In this document: piece after piece, positions 25,277-33,751 of the stretch
Numbering within the stretch: the stretch's first letter is position 1
Layout of the letters: each line of letters starts with the position of its first letter
Source: Pseudomonadota bacterium
GTDB lineage: Bacteria > Desulfobacterota > Syntrophia > Syntrophales > UBA8958
Assembly: GCA_030057915.1 (NCBI GenBank)
Contig: JASGUC010000027.1
Location: forward strand, 1 to 64,000
DNA length: 64,000 nt
Direction of reading: 5' to 3'
Notes under the pieces: generated by a model
The model's database searches: none
What the model was told of the DNA's origin: nothing
Seen by the model: only the letters and a program-made list of their open reading frames with translations
Program-made: the position numbers and the translations under genes

Positions 25277-26431
25277 ATGATCATAGAACAAAGTCAATGG
25301 AAGAATAGCGTCGGCTGGATTCCGGGCCTGGATGCTGGACGTCTGGGCAAGGCGCAACTGGCGATCGTCTTCGGGGCGTCCCACCTGATTAGGGAGGGAA
25401 GGCTGCTCGCCGAGGTCAGGGAGGCCTACCCGGAGGCGTTCCTTTGCGGCGCCTCCACCGCCGGGGAAATATTCGGCGCCCAGGTCGATGACGACACCAT
25501 GACGGTTACGGCGGTCCATTTGGAGCGGACCCGATTGCAATTTGCCGGCGAGGAGCTGGGAGAGGACGGAGACAGCGCGAGGGTGGGGGCAAGACTTGCC
25601 GGACGCCTGGACAAACGGGGCCTTAAACATGTCTTTGTCCTTTCCGACGGCTTGCGCGTCAATGGCAGCGGGCTTGTCCGGGGTCTCCTGAGCGGGTTGC
25701 CGGAAGGGGTTTCCGTAACCGGCGGCCTGGCGGCGGACGGCGACCTCTTTGATGCTACCTCCGTAATCTTTGCCGACGAGGGGAAAAGCGGGCTGGTAAC
25801 CGCCATAGGTTTTTACGGGGACTCCCTGCAGGTGGGGCATGGCTCTTTCGGCGGCTGGGATCCGTTCGGTCCGGAAAGGCTCGTTACCCGCTCCCAAGGC
25901 AATGTCCTCCACGAAATGGACGGCAAATCGGCCTTGCGTCTCTACAAACAATACCTGGGTCCTCATGCCGACGAGTTGCCCGCCTCCGGCCTCCTTTTCC
26001 CCCTCGCGCTGCGCACGGGCCAAGGCGACAAGCCGCCGCTGGTGCGCACCCTTTTGGCGGTGGATGCAACCAGTGGGGGCATGATCTTTGCCGGCGATAT
26101 ACCCGAGGGCTCTTACGCCCGCCTGATGAAGGCCAACTTCGACCGCCTGATCGACGGGGCCGCCCATGCGGCCCGGGCCTGCAAGAGTTCCCTTGGCCCT
26201 TTCCATCCGGAATTGGCGATCATGATAAGTTGCGTCGGCCGCAAACTCATCCTCCAGCAGCGCATCGAGGAAGAGGTGGAAGCGGTCCGGGATATCCTGG
26301 GGCGCCAAACGGCTTACACGGGCTTCTACTCCTATGGGGAGATTGCCCCGACCGATGCGGGCGCGCCATGCGAGTTGCACAACCAAACCATGACCATCAC
26401 CGCCTTCTCCGAGAACGACCGCCGTGCATAG
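25277..26431 (+). CDS. FIST-domain sensory protein
   Basis: FIST (FIST_N plus FIST_C) domains are thought to bind small ligands such as amino acids and usually sit on, or next to, signalling proteins. The 384-residue product has the N-terminal FIST pattern (QLAIVFGASHLI, FLCGASTAGEIFG, VFVLSDGLRVNG, VSVTGGLAADG) and the C-terminal one (ALRLYKQYLG, LALRTGQGD, AIMISCVGRKLILQQRIEEEV, GFYSYGEIAP, CELHNQTMTITAF). No membrane segment or signal peptide is seen, so it is cytoplasmic. It overlaps the following kinase gene by eight bases, so kinase control by this protein is likely. The ATG choice is the best match to the family but lacks a ribosome site. Confidence 0.85.
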   Translation: MIIEQSQWKNSVGWIPGLDAGRLGKAQLAIVFGASHLIREGRLLAEVREAYPEAFLCGASTAGEIFGAQVDDDTMTVTAVHLERTRLQFAGEELGEDGDSARVGARLAGRLDKRGLKHVFVLSDGLRVNGSGLVRGLLSGLPEGVSVTGGLAADGDLFDATSVIFADEGKSGLVTAIGFYGDSLQVGHGSFGGWDPFGPERLVTRSQGNVLHEMDGKSALRLYKQYLGPHADELPASGLLFPLALRTGQGDKPPLVRTLLAVDATSGGMIFAGDIPEGSYARLMKANFDRLIDGAAHAARACKSSLGPFHPELAIMISCVGRKLILQQRIEEEVEAVRDILGRQTAYTGFYSYGEIAPTDAGAPCELHNQTMTITAFSENDRRA

Positions 26432-28817
26432 TCTCTTGGAGCGCCAACTGAAAAAGCTCTTTGGAAGCGTCGATGGCTTCGATCCGGCATGGCAGGCCTT
26501 TATCGACAGCGTCGATCACGCCTACCGGCAAAGCGACGCGGATCGGGGCATGCTCGAGCGGGCCCTCGACCTGAGTTCCGAGGAATTGATCCAGGCCAAC
26601 TCGGAACTCAGGGCGGTTTTTCAAACCCTGCCGGACATCTATATGCTCGTCTCCGCCGACGGCAGGATTCTCGATTTCAAGGGGTCGGAACCCCCCGGCC
26701 ATTTCTTTTCAATGCCTCCCCCCATCGGCAAATCCCTGGCGGAGCTATTCCCCCCGGACATCCATTCCGAATTTGCCTCCTTCATCTCCCAGGTCCTGAC
26801 TGACAAGACCATGAAAAGCAAGGTCTTCGCGATCGGACATCAGGCCCGGACACACGATTACGAAGCGCGTTGCGTGCCCTTCCCGGGCGAGCGGGCGATC
26901 GTGGTCATTCGCAATGTCACGGAACGAAGGCGTTCAGAAGAAGCCCTGCGCAAGGAGGTACGGGAAAAATCGGTTGTCCTCGACACGATGTCGGAAATCC
27001 TCGTTTACATCGACCGGGACTGTAATGTCGTCTGGGCCAACAAGGCCATGTACGACGCCTTTGACCTATCTCAAGAGAACTACGAGGGGAAGAAGTGCTT
27101 CAGCATCCACAAGCGCGTGGCCCGGTGCCCTTTCTGCCCGGCCGTCAAGGCGATGGAAACCGGAACTCCCCAGATCCACGAGGAGCTTTCCTCCTATGGG
27201 AAAAGATGGATTTTACGCGGGTACCACGTTCGGAACGACCAGGACGAAATCGTCGGCGCCGTGGAGATAGTCACGGACGTCACGGAAAGCCGCAATGCCG
27301 AAGACGCCCTCAGGAAATCCGAGGAACGCTACAAGCTCCTCGTGGAGCATGCCAGCATGGCCATTGTCATCATCCAGGACGGGATGATGAAATATGCCAA
27401 CCCCCGGGCTTGCGAGTCCACCGGCTACCGCCTCGAGGAGATGCTGTCCATGCCGGTTTTGAATCTTGTCCATCCCGACGATTTGGAGCTGGTGGCGAAT
27501 GTAAGGGGGAAGCGGTCCCGGGGAGAAAAGACGCCGCCAAGTTATGTCGCCCGGATCATCCATAAAGACGGCCATGTCATCTGGGGGGAATTTGCCGGGG
27601 TTCGTCTATCCTGGGACGGCAAACCGGCCACCATGAATTTCATCAAGGACATCACCCAGGAGAGGCAGCTTGAGGAAAAACTGCTCCAGGCCGAGAAACT
27701 CGAGGCCATCGGCACCCTGGCCGGCGGGATCGCCCATGACTTCAACAACCTCCTCATGGGCATTCAGGGATATGCCTCCCTGATGCTCCTGGACACGCCG
27801 CCTTCCCATCCCCATTTCCAAAAGCTCAAGAGCATCGAGGAACAGGTGCAAAGCGGGGCCAATCTTACGAAACAACTCCTTGGCTTTGCCCGAGGGGGAA
27901 AATACGAGACCAAGGCCACCAATCTGAATAAATTCATCCTTCACAACTCCAACCTCTTCGGGCGCACCCGGAAAGAAATCACCATCCACACCATATTCGA
28001 GCCCGATCTTTGGACTGTGGCGGTCGACCGGGGTCAGCTCGACCAGGTATTTCTCAACCTCTACATCAACGCCTGGCAGGCCATGCCCGGACAGGGCGAT
28101 CTCTATATCGAGACGCAAAACATCGTGCTGACGGAGGAATCCGTCCTAACCGCCGAGTTGCCTCCCGGCCGGTACGTTAAGGTCTCGGTCCGCGACACCG
28201 GGATGGGCATGGACGAAAACACCCGCCGACGCATCTTCGATCCCTTCTTCACCACCAAGGAAATGGGACGCGGCGTCGGTTTGGGACTGGCCTCCGCCTA
28301 CGGCATCATCGGCAACCACGGCGGCATGATCAGCGTCGAGAGCGAAAAGGGGAAAGGGGCAACCTTTCATATCCTGCTGCCCGCCGTGGAAGCCCCTCCC
28401 GCGGCAGAGGATAAAAGGCGGGGGTCCGTGGCGCCGGGCGGACGGGGAACGATCCTCGTCGTGGACGATGAGAAGGTCAATATCGATGTGATAAGCGCCA
28501 TGCTGGAGCACCTGGGATACCGGGCGATCAGTGCGGTCGGCGGCCGGGAAGCCGTTCGGCTGTACCGGGAGAACTGGCCCGCCATCGATTTAGTGATCCT
28601 CGACGCCATCATGCCGGAAATCGGCGGCAGAGAAACCTTCGCAAGCCTCAAGGAAATCAACCCCCAAGTCAAGACCATCATCGCCAGCGGCCACAGCCTC
28701 GACGAGTTCTCGACGGCGCTGCCGGAACAGGGCATCCGCGCCTTCATTCAAAAACCGTTTCGCCTTGAAGACCTGGCCCGGAAGGTCAAGGAGGGGCTGA
28801 GTCCGTCCCGCCTCTGA
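26424..28817 (+). CDS. PAS-domain hybrid sensor histidine kinase with receiver domain
   Basis: Cytoplasmic hybrid kinase of 797 residues with no membrane helix. Order: N-terminal helical region, a PAS domain from about 55, a second PAS from about 180, a third from about 300 (ERYKLLVEHASMAIVIIQDG), HisKA with the phospho-acceptor in GGIAHDFNNLL near residue 437, HATPase (DTGMGMDENTRRRIFDPFFTTK, GVGLGLASAYGI) and a receiver starting VVDDEKVN near 679. Its phospho-Asp is in VILDAIMPEIGG. The second PAS carries a cysteine set C..RCPFCPAVK, a motif seen in some deltaproteobacterial PAS domains that might bind metal or haem. No output regulator is adjacent. The upstream FIST gene is the probable input partner. 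Confidence 0.92.
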   Translation: MHSLLERQLKKLFGSVDGFDPAWQAFIDSVDHAYRQSDADRGMLERALDLSSEELIQANSELRAVFQTLPDIYMLVSADGRILDFKGSEPPGHFFSMPPPIGKSLAELFPPDIHSEFASFISQVLTDKTMKSKVFAIGHQARTHDYEARCVPFPGERAIVVIRNVTERRRSEEALRKEVREKSVVLDTMSEILVYIDRDCNVVWANKAMYDAFDLSQENYEGKKCFSIHKRVARCPFCPAVKAMETGTPQIHEELSSYGKRWILRGYHVRNDQDEIVGAVEIVTDVTESRNAEDALRKSEERYKLLVEHASMAIVIIQDGMMKYANPRACESTGYRLEEMLSMPVLNLVHPDDLELVANVRGKRSRGEKTPPSYVARIIHKDGHVIWGEFAGVRLSWDGKPATMNFIKDITQERQLEEKLLQAEKLEAIGTLAGGIAHDFNNLLMGIQGYASLMLLDTPPSHPHFQKLKSIEEQVQSGANLTKQLLGFARGGKYETKATNLNKFILHNSNLFGRTRKEITIHTIFEPDLWTVAVDRGQLDQVFLNLYINAWQAMPGQGDLYIETQNIVLTEESVLTAELPPGRYVKVSVRDTGMGMDENTRRRIFDPFFTTKEMGRGVGLGLASAYGIIGNHGGMISVESEKGKGATFHILLPAVEAPPAAEDKRRGSVAPGGRGTILVVDDEKVNIDVISAMLEHLGYRAISAVGGREAVRLYRENWPAIDLVILDAIMPEIGGRETFASLKEINPQVKTIIASGHSLDEFSTALPEQGIRAFIQKPFRLEDLARKVKEGLSPSRL

Positions 28818-28940
28818 TCAAACCCGAAATCCTTCACAAGACGTTCTCGTTCGGCCTGCGGCGCCATCCCCGCGAGCCGCACGATTATCCCAAATTTTCC
28901 ATCAGGAGGCTTCAGCCATTTGGCCGCGGCGCCGGGGAGA

Positions 28941-29735
28941 TTACCCCCGCGAGCCGAGACGCAGTCCGCCGTGAATGAAAAATACGTCGCCGGCCAGGGC
29001 CTCGTTGCGGTACAGCTCGCCTACCAGGGAGGCCACCTCCTCCGGGTCGATGAGACGGCCGATGGGGACATCCGCCAGGATCTTCTCCAGGGCCCTCTGG
29101 TCCATCCGCCGCACCATGGCCGTGCCCACGTAACCGGGGGCCACGGCGACGCAGCGGATTTGTCCGGACAGGCCACGCCGGAGGAACTCGGCGGTAATGA
29201 CCTTGGGAAAAACGGACATGGCCGCCTTGGAGGAAGAGTAATTGATCTGGCCGGCCGTCCCCAGGGAACCCGTGGAGGACACCAGGCAGATCAACCCCTT
29301 GCAGTTGTGGTTTATCATCCGTTCCGCGCACTCCCTGACGGTGAGGAAAACACCGGTCAGATTGATGTCGATGACCGCCCGGAACTGCTCGAGGCTCATC
29401 TTCCGGTTCACCCTGCCCGTTTCCTTGCTGGTGGACACCATGAGTCCGTCCTTGATGATCCCCGCGAAGGGCGCCACCAGATTGATCCGGCCGAAAAGCT
29501 CAATGGCCACATCCGCCAGTCGGGCGTTGTCCTCTTCCTTCGTCACGTCGCAGACGACCGTCGCCACTTCCCCGCCCAATTCCTTCAACTGGGCCTCCGC
29601 CTGGTCCAGCAGCGGCTGGGCTATATCGGCAATCACCACCCGGCCGCCGTGGCGCACCCAGTATTTCGCTATCTCCAGCCCTATTCCCCCTCCACCGCCG
29701 GTAATGACGGCCACCGATCCTTCGATCTCCAGCAT
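28941..29735 (-). CDS. Short-chain dehydrogenase/reductase, FabG-like
   Basis: NAD(P)-dependent oxidoreductase of the classical SDR family, 264 residues. The cofactor loop is TGGGGGIG near the N-terminus, DV follows at CDVTKEED, the expected NAG is AG in APFAGIIKD, and the catalytic set is the Ser in LVSSTGS with Y-x-x-x-K in INYSSSKAA. An Asp at the end of the second strand (VIADIA) suggests NAD preference. AAAGGAG precedes the ATG. It is downstream of two CoA-transferase genes on the same strand, with a terminator-like hairpin between, so a shared pathway acting on acyl-CoA substrates (for example hydroxyacyl-CoA oxidation) is possible but unproved. Confidence 0.9.
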   Translation of the reverse strand: MLEIEGSVAVITGGGGGIGLEIAKYWVRHGGRVVIADIAQPLLDQAEAQLKELGGEVATVVCDVTKEEDNARLADVAIELFGRINLVAPFAGIIKDGLMVSTSKETGRVNRKMSLEQFRAVIDINLTGVFLTVRECAERMINHNCKGLICLVSSTGSLGTAGQINYSSSKAAMSVFPKVITAEFLRRGLSGQIRCVAVAPGYVGTAMVRRMDQRALEKILADVPIGRLIDPEEVASLVGELYRNEALAGDVFFIHGGLRLGSRG

Positions 29736-30254
29736 GTCTTTCTCCTTTATCTATCTATCTGTCCAGGCCGCGCCTGGCTAATTATCCGGCAATCCACCCT
29801 CGCTTCCCCCCCGCCCTCGTGGCGAGCATCATCCGCAAAAGCTTCCATGCGCCTTATTTCCCTCGCCGCCAATCTTCCTCCTCTTCAAGGATTTACCCCC
29901 ATGCCCGTGTATTGAACAGGCTGGATGCCATCGTCCCGCTTGACCGGACGATCCGGTGTTTTATGGGTTCCCCGTTCGAGTTCGGGAAAGACCGTGCGGG
30001 CCCGCGCCAGATCTTTTGAACATCAAACTTCGTTTTCATCCCCCTTTGCGACGGGACGCCTTCATGTGCGTTTCGGCTATCCTAAGCGGTCCTTTGCCGA
30101 AAAGGAAGGGAGGGCAAGGCGCCCCTCCCTTCTTTTTCGTCACGACCCTTCTTGATTCCCGTTTCCCGGCGTCGCGGGCACACTTGCCGGCCCTCGGGGG
30201 CTGGTCATCTTTTCGCCCCCAAAGCGCTCGACGGCGAGATATTTCCATCCAGGC
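29736..30254. other. Intergenic stretch between the SDR and CoA-transferase genes
   Basis: No gene was recognised in about 520 bases. The only distinct features are a run of TATC-type tetranucleotides next to the SDR ribosome site (near 29749-29760) and the terminator-like hairpin listed separately at 30101-30137. Confidence 0.6.
30101..30137 (-). terminator. Bidirectional intrinsic terminator after the CoA-transferase pair
   Basis: GAAGGGAGGG (30105-30114) and CCCTCCCTTC (30123-30132) form a perfect 10-bp stem with an 8-base loop, extended by A/T pairs into TTTTT on the plus strand and CTTTT on the minus strand. It would end transcription of the minus-strand CoA-transferase genes and also work in the opposite direction. 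Confidence 0.75.
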
Positions 30255-31604
30255 TCAGATAACGCCCCGCTCCCCCAGCTCTCTGAGCCTTTCCGGTCCA
30301 TAGCCCAGATATTTCAGATATATGTAACCATTGTCGTAACCGACGGGGCGGCAGACCCACTTCGTCCGCGGCGGCGTTTCCGTGGACTTCCATTGGGCCT
30401 GGGCGCAGATGATCGAGCCATAGACGGGGTCCTGCACAGGGGCAAAGACGCCGCGATCCCGCCAGACCTCGTCGTGCATGGCATTCCAGGGTGGCACGAT
30501 CTCCGCCACGACGGGGGTGATGGGCGCCAGGCGCCCCAGCTTGGCATATTCGATGGACTTCGCCGTCAATTCCTGACTCGTGTATTGCCGCGTCTCCGGA
30601 TTGATCATGGCCTGATACTTCAATTGCCAGTCCTTCTTCATGAACGGCGCCAGGGTCGTCCACTGCTCGGCGCCCCAGTCGTCGTATTTGCCGATAATAT
30701 CCACGAAGGCCTTCCACATCTCCAGACGCAGCCCCCCGAGAAATACGCCGCCGTCCTTGGTTGGATAGAAGCCGTAGAGCCAGAGGCAGGTGTCGAGGTT
30801 GCCGAAGCGTTCGTTGACCACCCCCTGGTCGGCATACCAGTGGAGCATATAGTCGTTGAGGCGCTCATAGGCCTCGGGGGTGCTGATGTCGATGGCCTGT
30901 CCTTCGCCGGACATCTCCCGCCAATACGCCGCGGCCAGGATCCCCAGGGCGCCGAAGGTCCCGGACACCGCCCAGGCGATCCACGGCCCGGCCTTGGTGG
31001 AGACGGCATAGGGAACCTCCGCGACGGTCTTGCCCTCGGGAAGGACCTCGCCGGTGGCGTACTGGACGCCCGAGCGGGCCTGGGCCACATTGTCGTAATC
31101 AAACTGGTTCCGGCCGCTTTCCGGGCCGAACTGCCCGTAGCCGGTTATGGAGGCATAGATCAGGCGAGGGTTCAGTTTCGCCAGTTCCTCGTAGCCAAGG
31201 CCCCAGTTATCCATCCTCCCGGCCGGAAAGGTCTCGACGAGAACATCCGCCTGGGCGACGAGGGAGCGGAGCATGTCCCGCCCGGCCTCCGTTTCCAGAT
31301 TCAGGGTGACATGGTATTTGTTACGCCCTTCCTGAAGATAGGCCATTCCCGTCCCGCGGTGCATGACGCCATTGGGGGAATAGCTCCTGACCAGATCACC
31401 CCCCGGCGGTTCGATGCGGATCGTCTCCGCCCCAAGCTCCGCCAGCAGGGAGGTGCAATAAGGCCCCGCCATGCTCCGGGAACTCAGGTCAATGACGGTC
31501 AAATGGTCCAGCGCTTCGGGTTTTTCGAAGTTTTTCGCCGGATCGTCAAGGGCGCGGATATGATCGGCCCAGTCGGCCCATTTCGGTCTTTTATGCTCGG
31601 TCAT
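30255..31604 (-). CDS. Family III CoA-transferase (CaiB/BaiF/FRC), probable non-catalytic-type subunit
   Basis: CoA-transferase-like protein of 449 residues; the start at 31604 follows AGGAGG located inside the end of the preceding gene. The CaiB/BaiF fold is shown by LTVIDLSSRSMAGPYCTSLLAELGAETIRIEPPGGD, by the segment ADVLVETFPAG and by GLGYEELAKLNPRLIYASITGYGQFGP. Where active family members have the catalytic Asp (SIADLAAG-like position), this chain reads VSTKAG, with Ser at the alignable site. It lies five bases after its paralogue and probably forms a heteromeric enzyme with it, as in BbsEF benzylsuccinate CoA-transferase. Donor and acceptor acids are unknown. Confidence 0.88.
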   Translation of the reverse strand: MTEHKRPKWADWADHIRALDDPAKNFEKPEALDHLTVIDLSSRSMAGPYCTSLLAELGAETIRIEPPGGDLVRSYSPNGVMHRGTGMAYLQEGRNKYHVTLNLETEAGRDMLRSLVAQADVLVETFPAGRMDNWGLGYEELAKLNPRLIYASITGYGQFGPESGRNQFDYDNVAQARSGVQYATGEVLPEGKTVAEVPYAVSTKAGPWIAWAVSGTFGALGILAAAYWREMSGEGQAIDISTPEAYERLNDYMLHWYADQGVVNERFGNLDTCLWLYGFYPTKDGGVFLGGLRLEMWKAFVDIIGKYDDWGAEQWTTLAPFMKKDWQLKYQAMINPETRQYTSQELTAKSIEYAKLGRLAPITPVVAEIVPPWNAMHDEVWRDRGVFAPVQDPVYGSIICAQAQWKSTETPPRTKWVCRPVGYDNGYIYLKYLGYGPERLRELGERGVI

Positions 31605-31609
31605 CTCCC

Positions 31610-32938
31610 TCACCTCCTGATGATGACGCCGGCCTGTCCGTCCCAATCGGACGGGGGGCGGCGTCCCTGCATGTCTTTCCATTTTCCAAGAACGCCATGC
31701 AGATACAGTTCGTCGATCTGCGCCTGATTCCTCCCCAGGATCTTCGTCATGACGAATTCGTTGTCGAATCCTACCGGTCGCACCGTCCACTTGATCTTGG
31801 GAGGAGTCTTGGACATCATGACGGGAAATTCGTGCTCCACATAACATCCGTAGAGAGGATCGTCGATCTCCTTTACGAATCCCCGCTGGCGGCGGTGGGG
31901 ATCTTCGTTCATGTCCACGGCATTGTGGAGGCGGGTGGCGGCAAAGCCAAACTCCCGGCCCCGGGCCTCGATTTCGTCGGCGGTATGGGCGCGGGCCCAG
32001 GCGGCGACGATCTTCAAGATCTCCAGGGCGTTCTCCTCCTGAAGCCGGACGCTATGTTCCCGGAAACGGGGGTCGTCGGCCAGCTCCGGCCTCCCCATGG
32101 CCTTGCACAGGCCCATGAACTCGTCCGGGGCCGGGGCGGCCAGGGCGGCCAGACGGCCGTCGGCGCACAGGAAGGTGTCGGCGGGGCAGATGCACTGATC
32201 GCGGTTTCCCGCCGCCTCCACGCCCTTGCCGGTCAACTGCTGGTACGGCCAGACCCAACTCATGGCCCGCATGATGTTCTCCGTCTGGGACATCTCGATG
32301 AACTGCCCCCGGCCGGTCTTCCGGCGGTGGTGAAGGGCGGCCAGGACCGCCACCTCACCCATCAGCCCTCCGTAATAATCGCAGATCCAGATGGACTGCT
32401 TCAGGGGCGGACGATTGGGGAAACTGGACATCCAGGCGTATCCGGAGAGGGCTTGAGACGCCCCGTCGTTGGAGGGTCGGTCTTGCTCGGCGTAAAGACC
32501 CCATTGGCCGAAACCGTTCTTCTCGATGTAAATGATGCCGGGGTTAGCCTCCTTGATCTGTTCGTAGCCGATATTCCAGCGCCTGGTGACCCCGGGACGG
32601 AGATTGAATTCGATGATATCCGCCTTGGCCGCCAGCTCCTTGAATATCTGTTGTCCCAGGTCGATATGGAGGTCCAGGGCCATATAATACTTATTGGGGT
32701 TGATGTGCATGAACATGGGCGACTGTTCCTTGTAGAACCAGCCGAAGGGATTGAGAGAGCGGGTTACGTCTCCGGCGGGGGGAAGCTCGATCTTGATGAC
32801 CTCGGCGCCCATCTCCGCCAGAAAGGACGGGCCGGAAGGCCCGAAGAGGAGTGTACAGACCTCGAGGACCCGGACGCCGTGCAGCGGAGCGGGCCGGGAG
32901 AACTTTTTCTTTACATAATCTTTGAAAACATCAGGCAT
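31610..32938 (-). CDS. Family III CoA-transferase (CaiB/BaiF/FRC), probable catalytic subunit
   Basis: Transfers CoA between an acyl-CoA and a free acid through an aspartyl-CoA thioester. The 442-residue chain shows GVRVLEVCTLLFGPSGPSFLAEMGAEVIKIELPPAGD, then ADIIEFNLRPG and NIGYEQIKEANPGIIYIEKNGFGQWG. The catalytic-Asp position is filled (IWICDYYGG), in contrast to the following paralogue. The C-terminal parts of the two chains (IKWTVRPVGFDNEF / TKWVCRPVGYDNGY) are clearly related, so the pair arose by duplication. The first gene of the set, it has a region with repeats upstream. The substrate could be a succinate-, malate- or carnitine-type acid. Confidence 0.9.
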   Translation of the reverse strand: MPDVFKDYVKKKFSRPAPLHGVRVLEVCTLLFGPSGPSFLAEMGAEVIKIELPPAGDVTRSLNPFGWFYKEQSPMFMHINPNKYYMALDLHIDLGQQIFKELAAKADIIEFNLRPGVTRRWNIGYEQIKEANPGIIYIEKNGFGQWGLYAEQDRPSNDGASQALSGYAWMSSFPNRPPLKQSIWICDYYGGLMGEVAVLAALHHRRKTGRGQFIEMSQTENIMRAMSWVWPYQQLTGKGVEAAGNRDQCICPADTFLCADGRLAALAAPAPDEFMGLCKAMGRPELADDPRFREHSVRLQEENALEILKIVAAWARAHTADEIEARGREFGFAATRLHNAVDMNEDPHRRQRGFVKEIDDPLYGCYVEHEFPVMMSKTPPKIKWTVRPVGFDNEFVMTKILGRNQAQIDELYLHGVLGKWKDMQGRRPPSDWDGQAGVIIRR

Positions 32939-33267
32939 AAGGTCCCTCCTTTAACCATGAAGCATAAGTGATTACGATACGCATCCGCCCGATTTCTCAA
33001 TTTCTGAAGATCACCCCCTTTATCCATGGATTCAGACCTTGGCATGCCCGCTCTTCCGCCATGCTTGCGTAACGAAAGCAATGGTCCAGGAAGCACGGCG
33101 GAATGGAAAGGCCGGTTTTTCAAAGGTCTCGGTTCGACTGTTCTTGGTTGGGAAAAAACGACGCCGGCGACGACGCGGATAAAGTAACACGGCGGCGGTG
33201 GCAAAGCAAGAGATATTTACCCTTTTCGGCCTTCCATGGCCTCCCCGCCGCTGGGCCCGTCCCCGTC

Positions 33268-33474
33268 TTACAAGACTCTCATGGAGAGCCCGCCGACGAC
33301 TTTTTCCGCCGGGGAAGGCCGCCGGGCCAGGGCATGGGAGGGATCGACATCGCCCCCCCGGATAAATTGCCCGTGATCGGTCACCGTCGTCTCCACAACC
33401 TTGCCAATCGCCGGGTTTTCGATTCCTACCCGGGCGCCCGAACGACAGAATTCTTGTTGCAATCTCTTCGTCAT
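33268..33474 (-). CDS. Doubtful small hypothetical protein
   Basis: An ATG-initiated frame of 68 codons, rich in GC-ending codons after the first 20 residues, reading RVGIENPAIGKVVETTVTDH and ending KVVGGLSMRVL. No family was recognised. There is no good Shine-Dalgarno sequence. It might be a real short gene, a remnant, or a chance frame in GC-rich DNA; it is recorded because nothing else explains this interval. Confidence 0.3.
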   Translation of the reverse strand: MTKRLQQEFCRSGARVGIENPAIGKVVETTVTDHGQFIRGGDVDPSHALARRPSPAEKVVGGLSMRVL

Positions 33475-33556
33475 ATCTGCTACATTCGCCCCGTTTTCAT
33501 TTCATCGTGACATTGGACATATATATGCCGATATTTCCCACGGCCAATGATAAGGA

Positions 33557-33689
33557 GAGACCCTTGCGAAACCCCGCCGTGTCCTCCCCATGGTCCCTCC
33601 CGGGAAGGTGGGAATCCAGTGTCTTCAACGATTTTCCGCATGCCGGCTTAAGCCCGACAGGGCATGGGCGGCAGTTTTTCAAAGGTCTC
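33557..33689. repeat. Family A element, reference full copy
   Basis: It begins GAGACCCTTGCGAAACCCCG and ends CAGTTTTTCAAAGGTCTC. The internal 95 bases (GGTGGGAATCCAGTGTCTTC, AACGATTTTCCGCATGCC, AGCCCGACAGGGCATGGGCG) match those at 38741-38872 nearly base for base with only scattered differences, showing a mobile or recombining unit rather than chance similarity. It lies directly upstream of the HD-domain gene. Confidence 0.85.
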
Positions 33690-33751
33690 AAGGATCGGCG
33701 ACAGGAGAGACACCCCGATTCCCAGAGACTAAAAAATGGCCGGCAGGCGCG

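Larger units (their letters stand above)
32939..33751. other. Divergent intergenic region with repeat ends and one doubtful small ORF
   Basis: The stretch separates the CoA-transferase genes from the HD-domain gene. It contains an A-type end GGTTTTTCAAAGGTCTC finishing at 33130, a possible 68-codon minus-strand frame (33268-33474) and a complete family A element at 33557-33689. An AT-rich piece (TTGGACATATATATGCCGAT) near 33513 may be promoter DNA. No other gene was seen. Confidence 0.6.
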
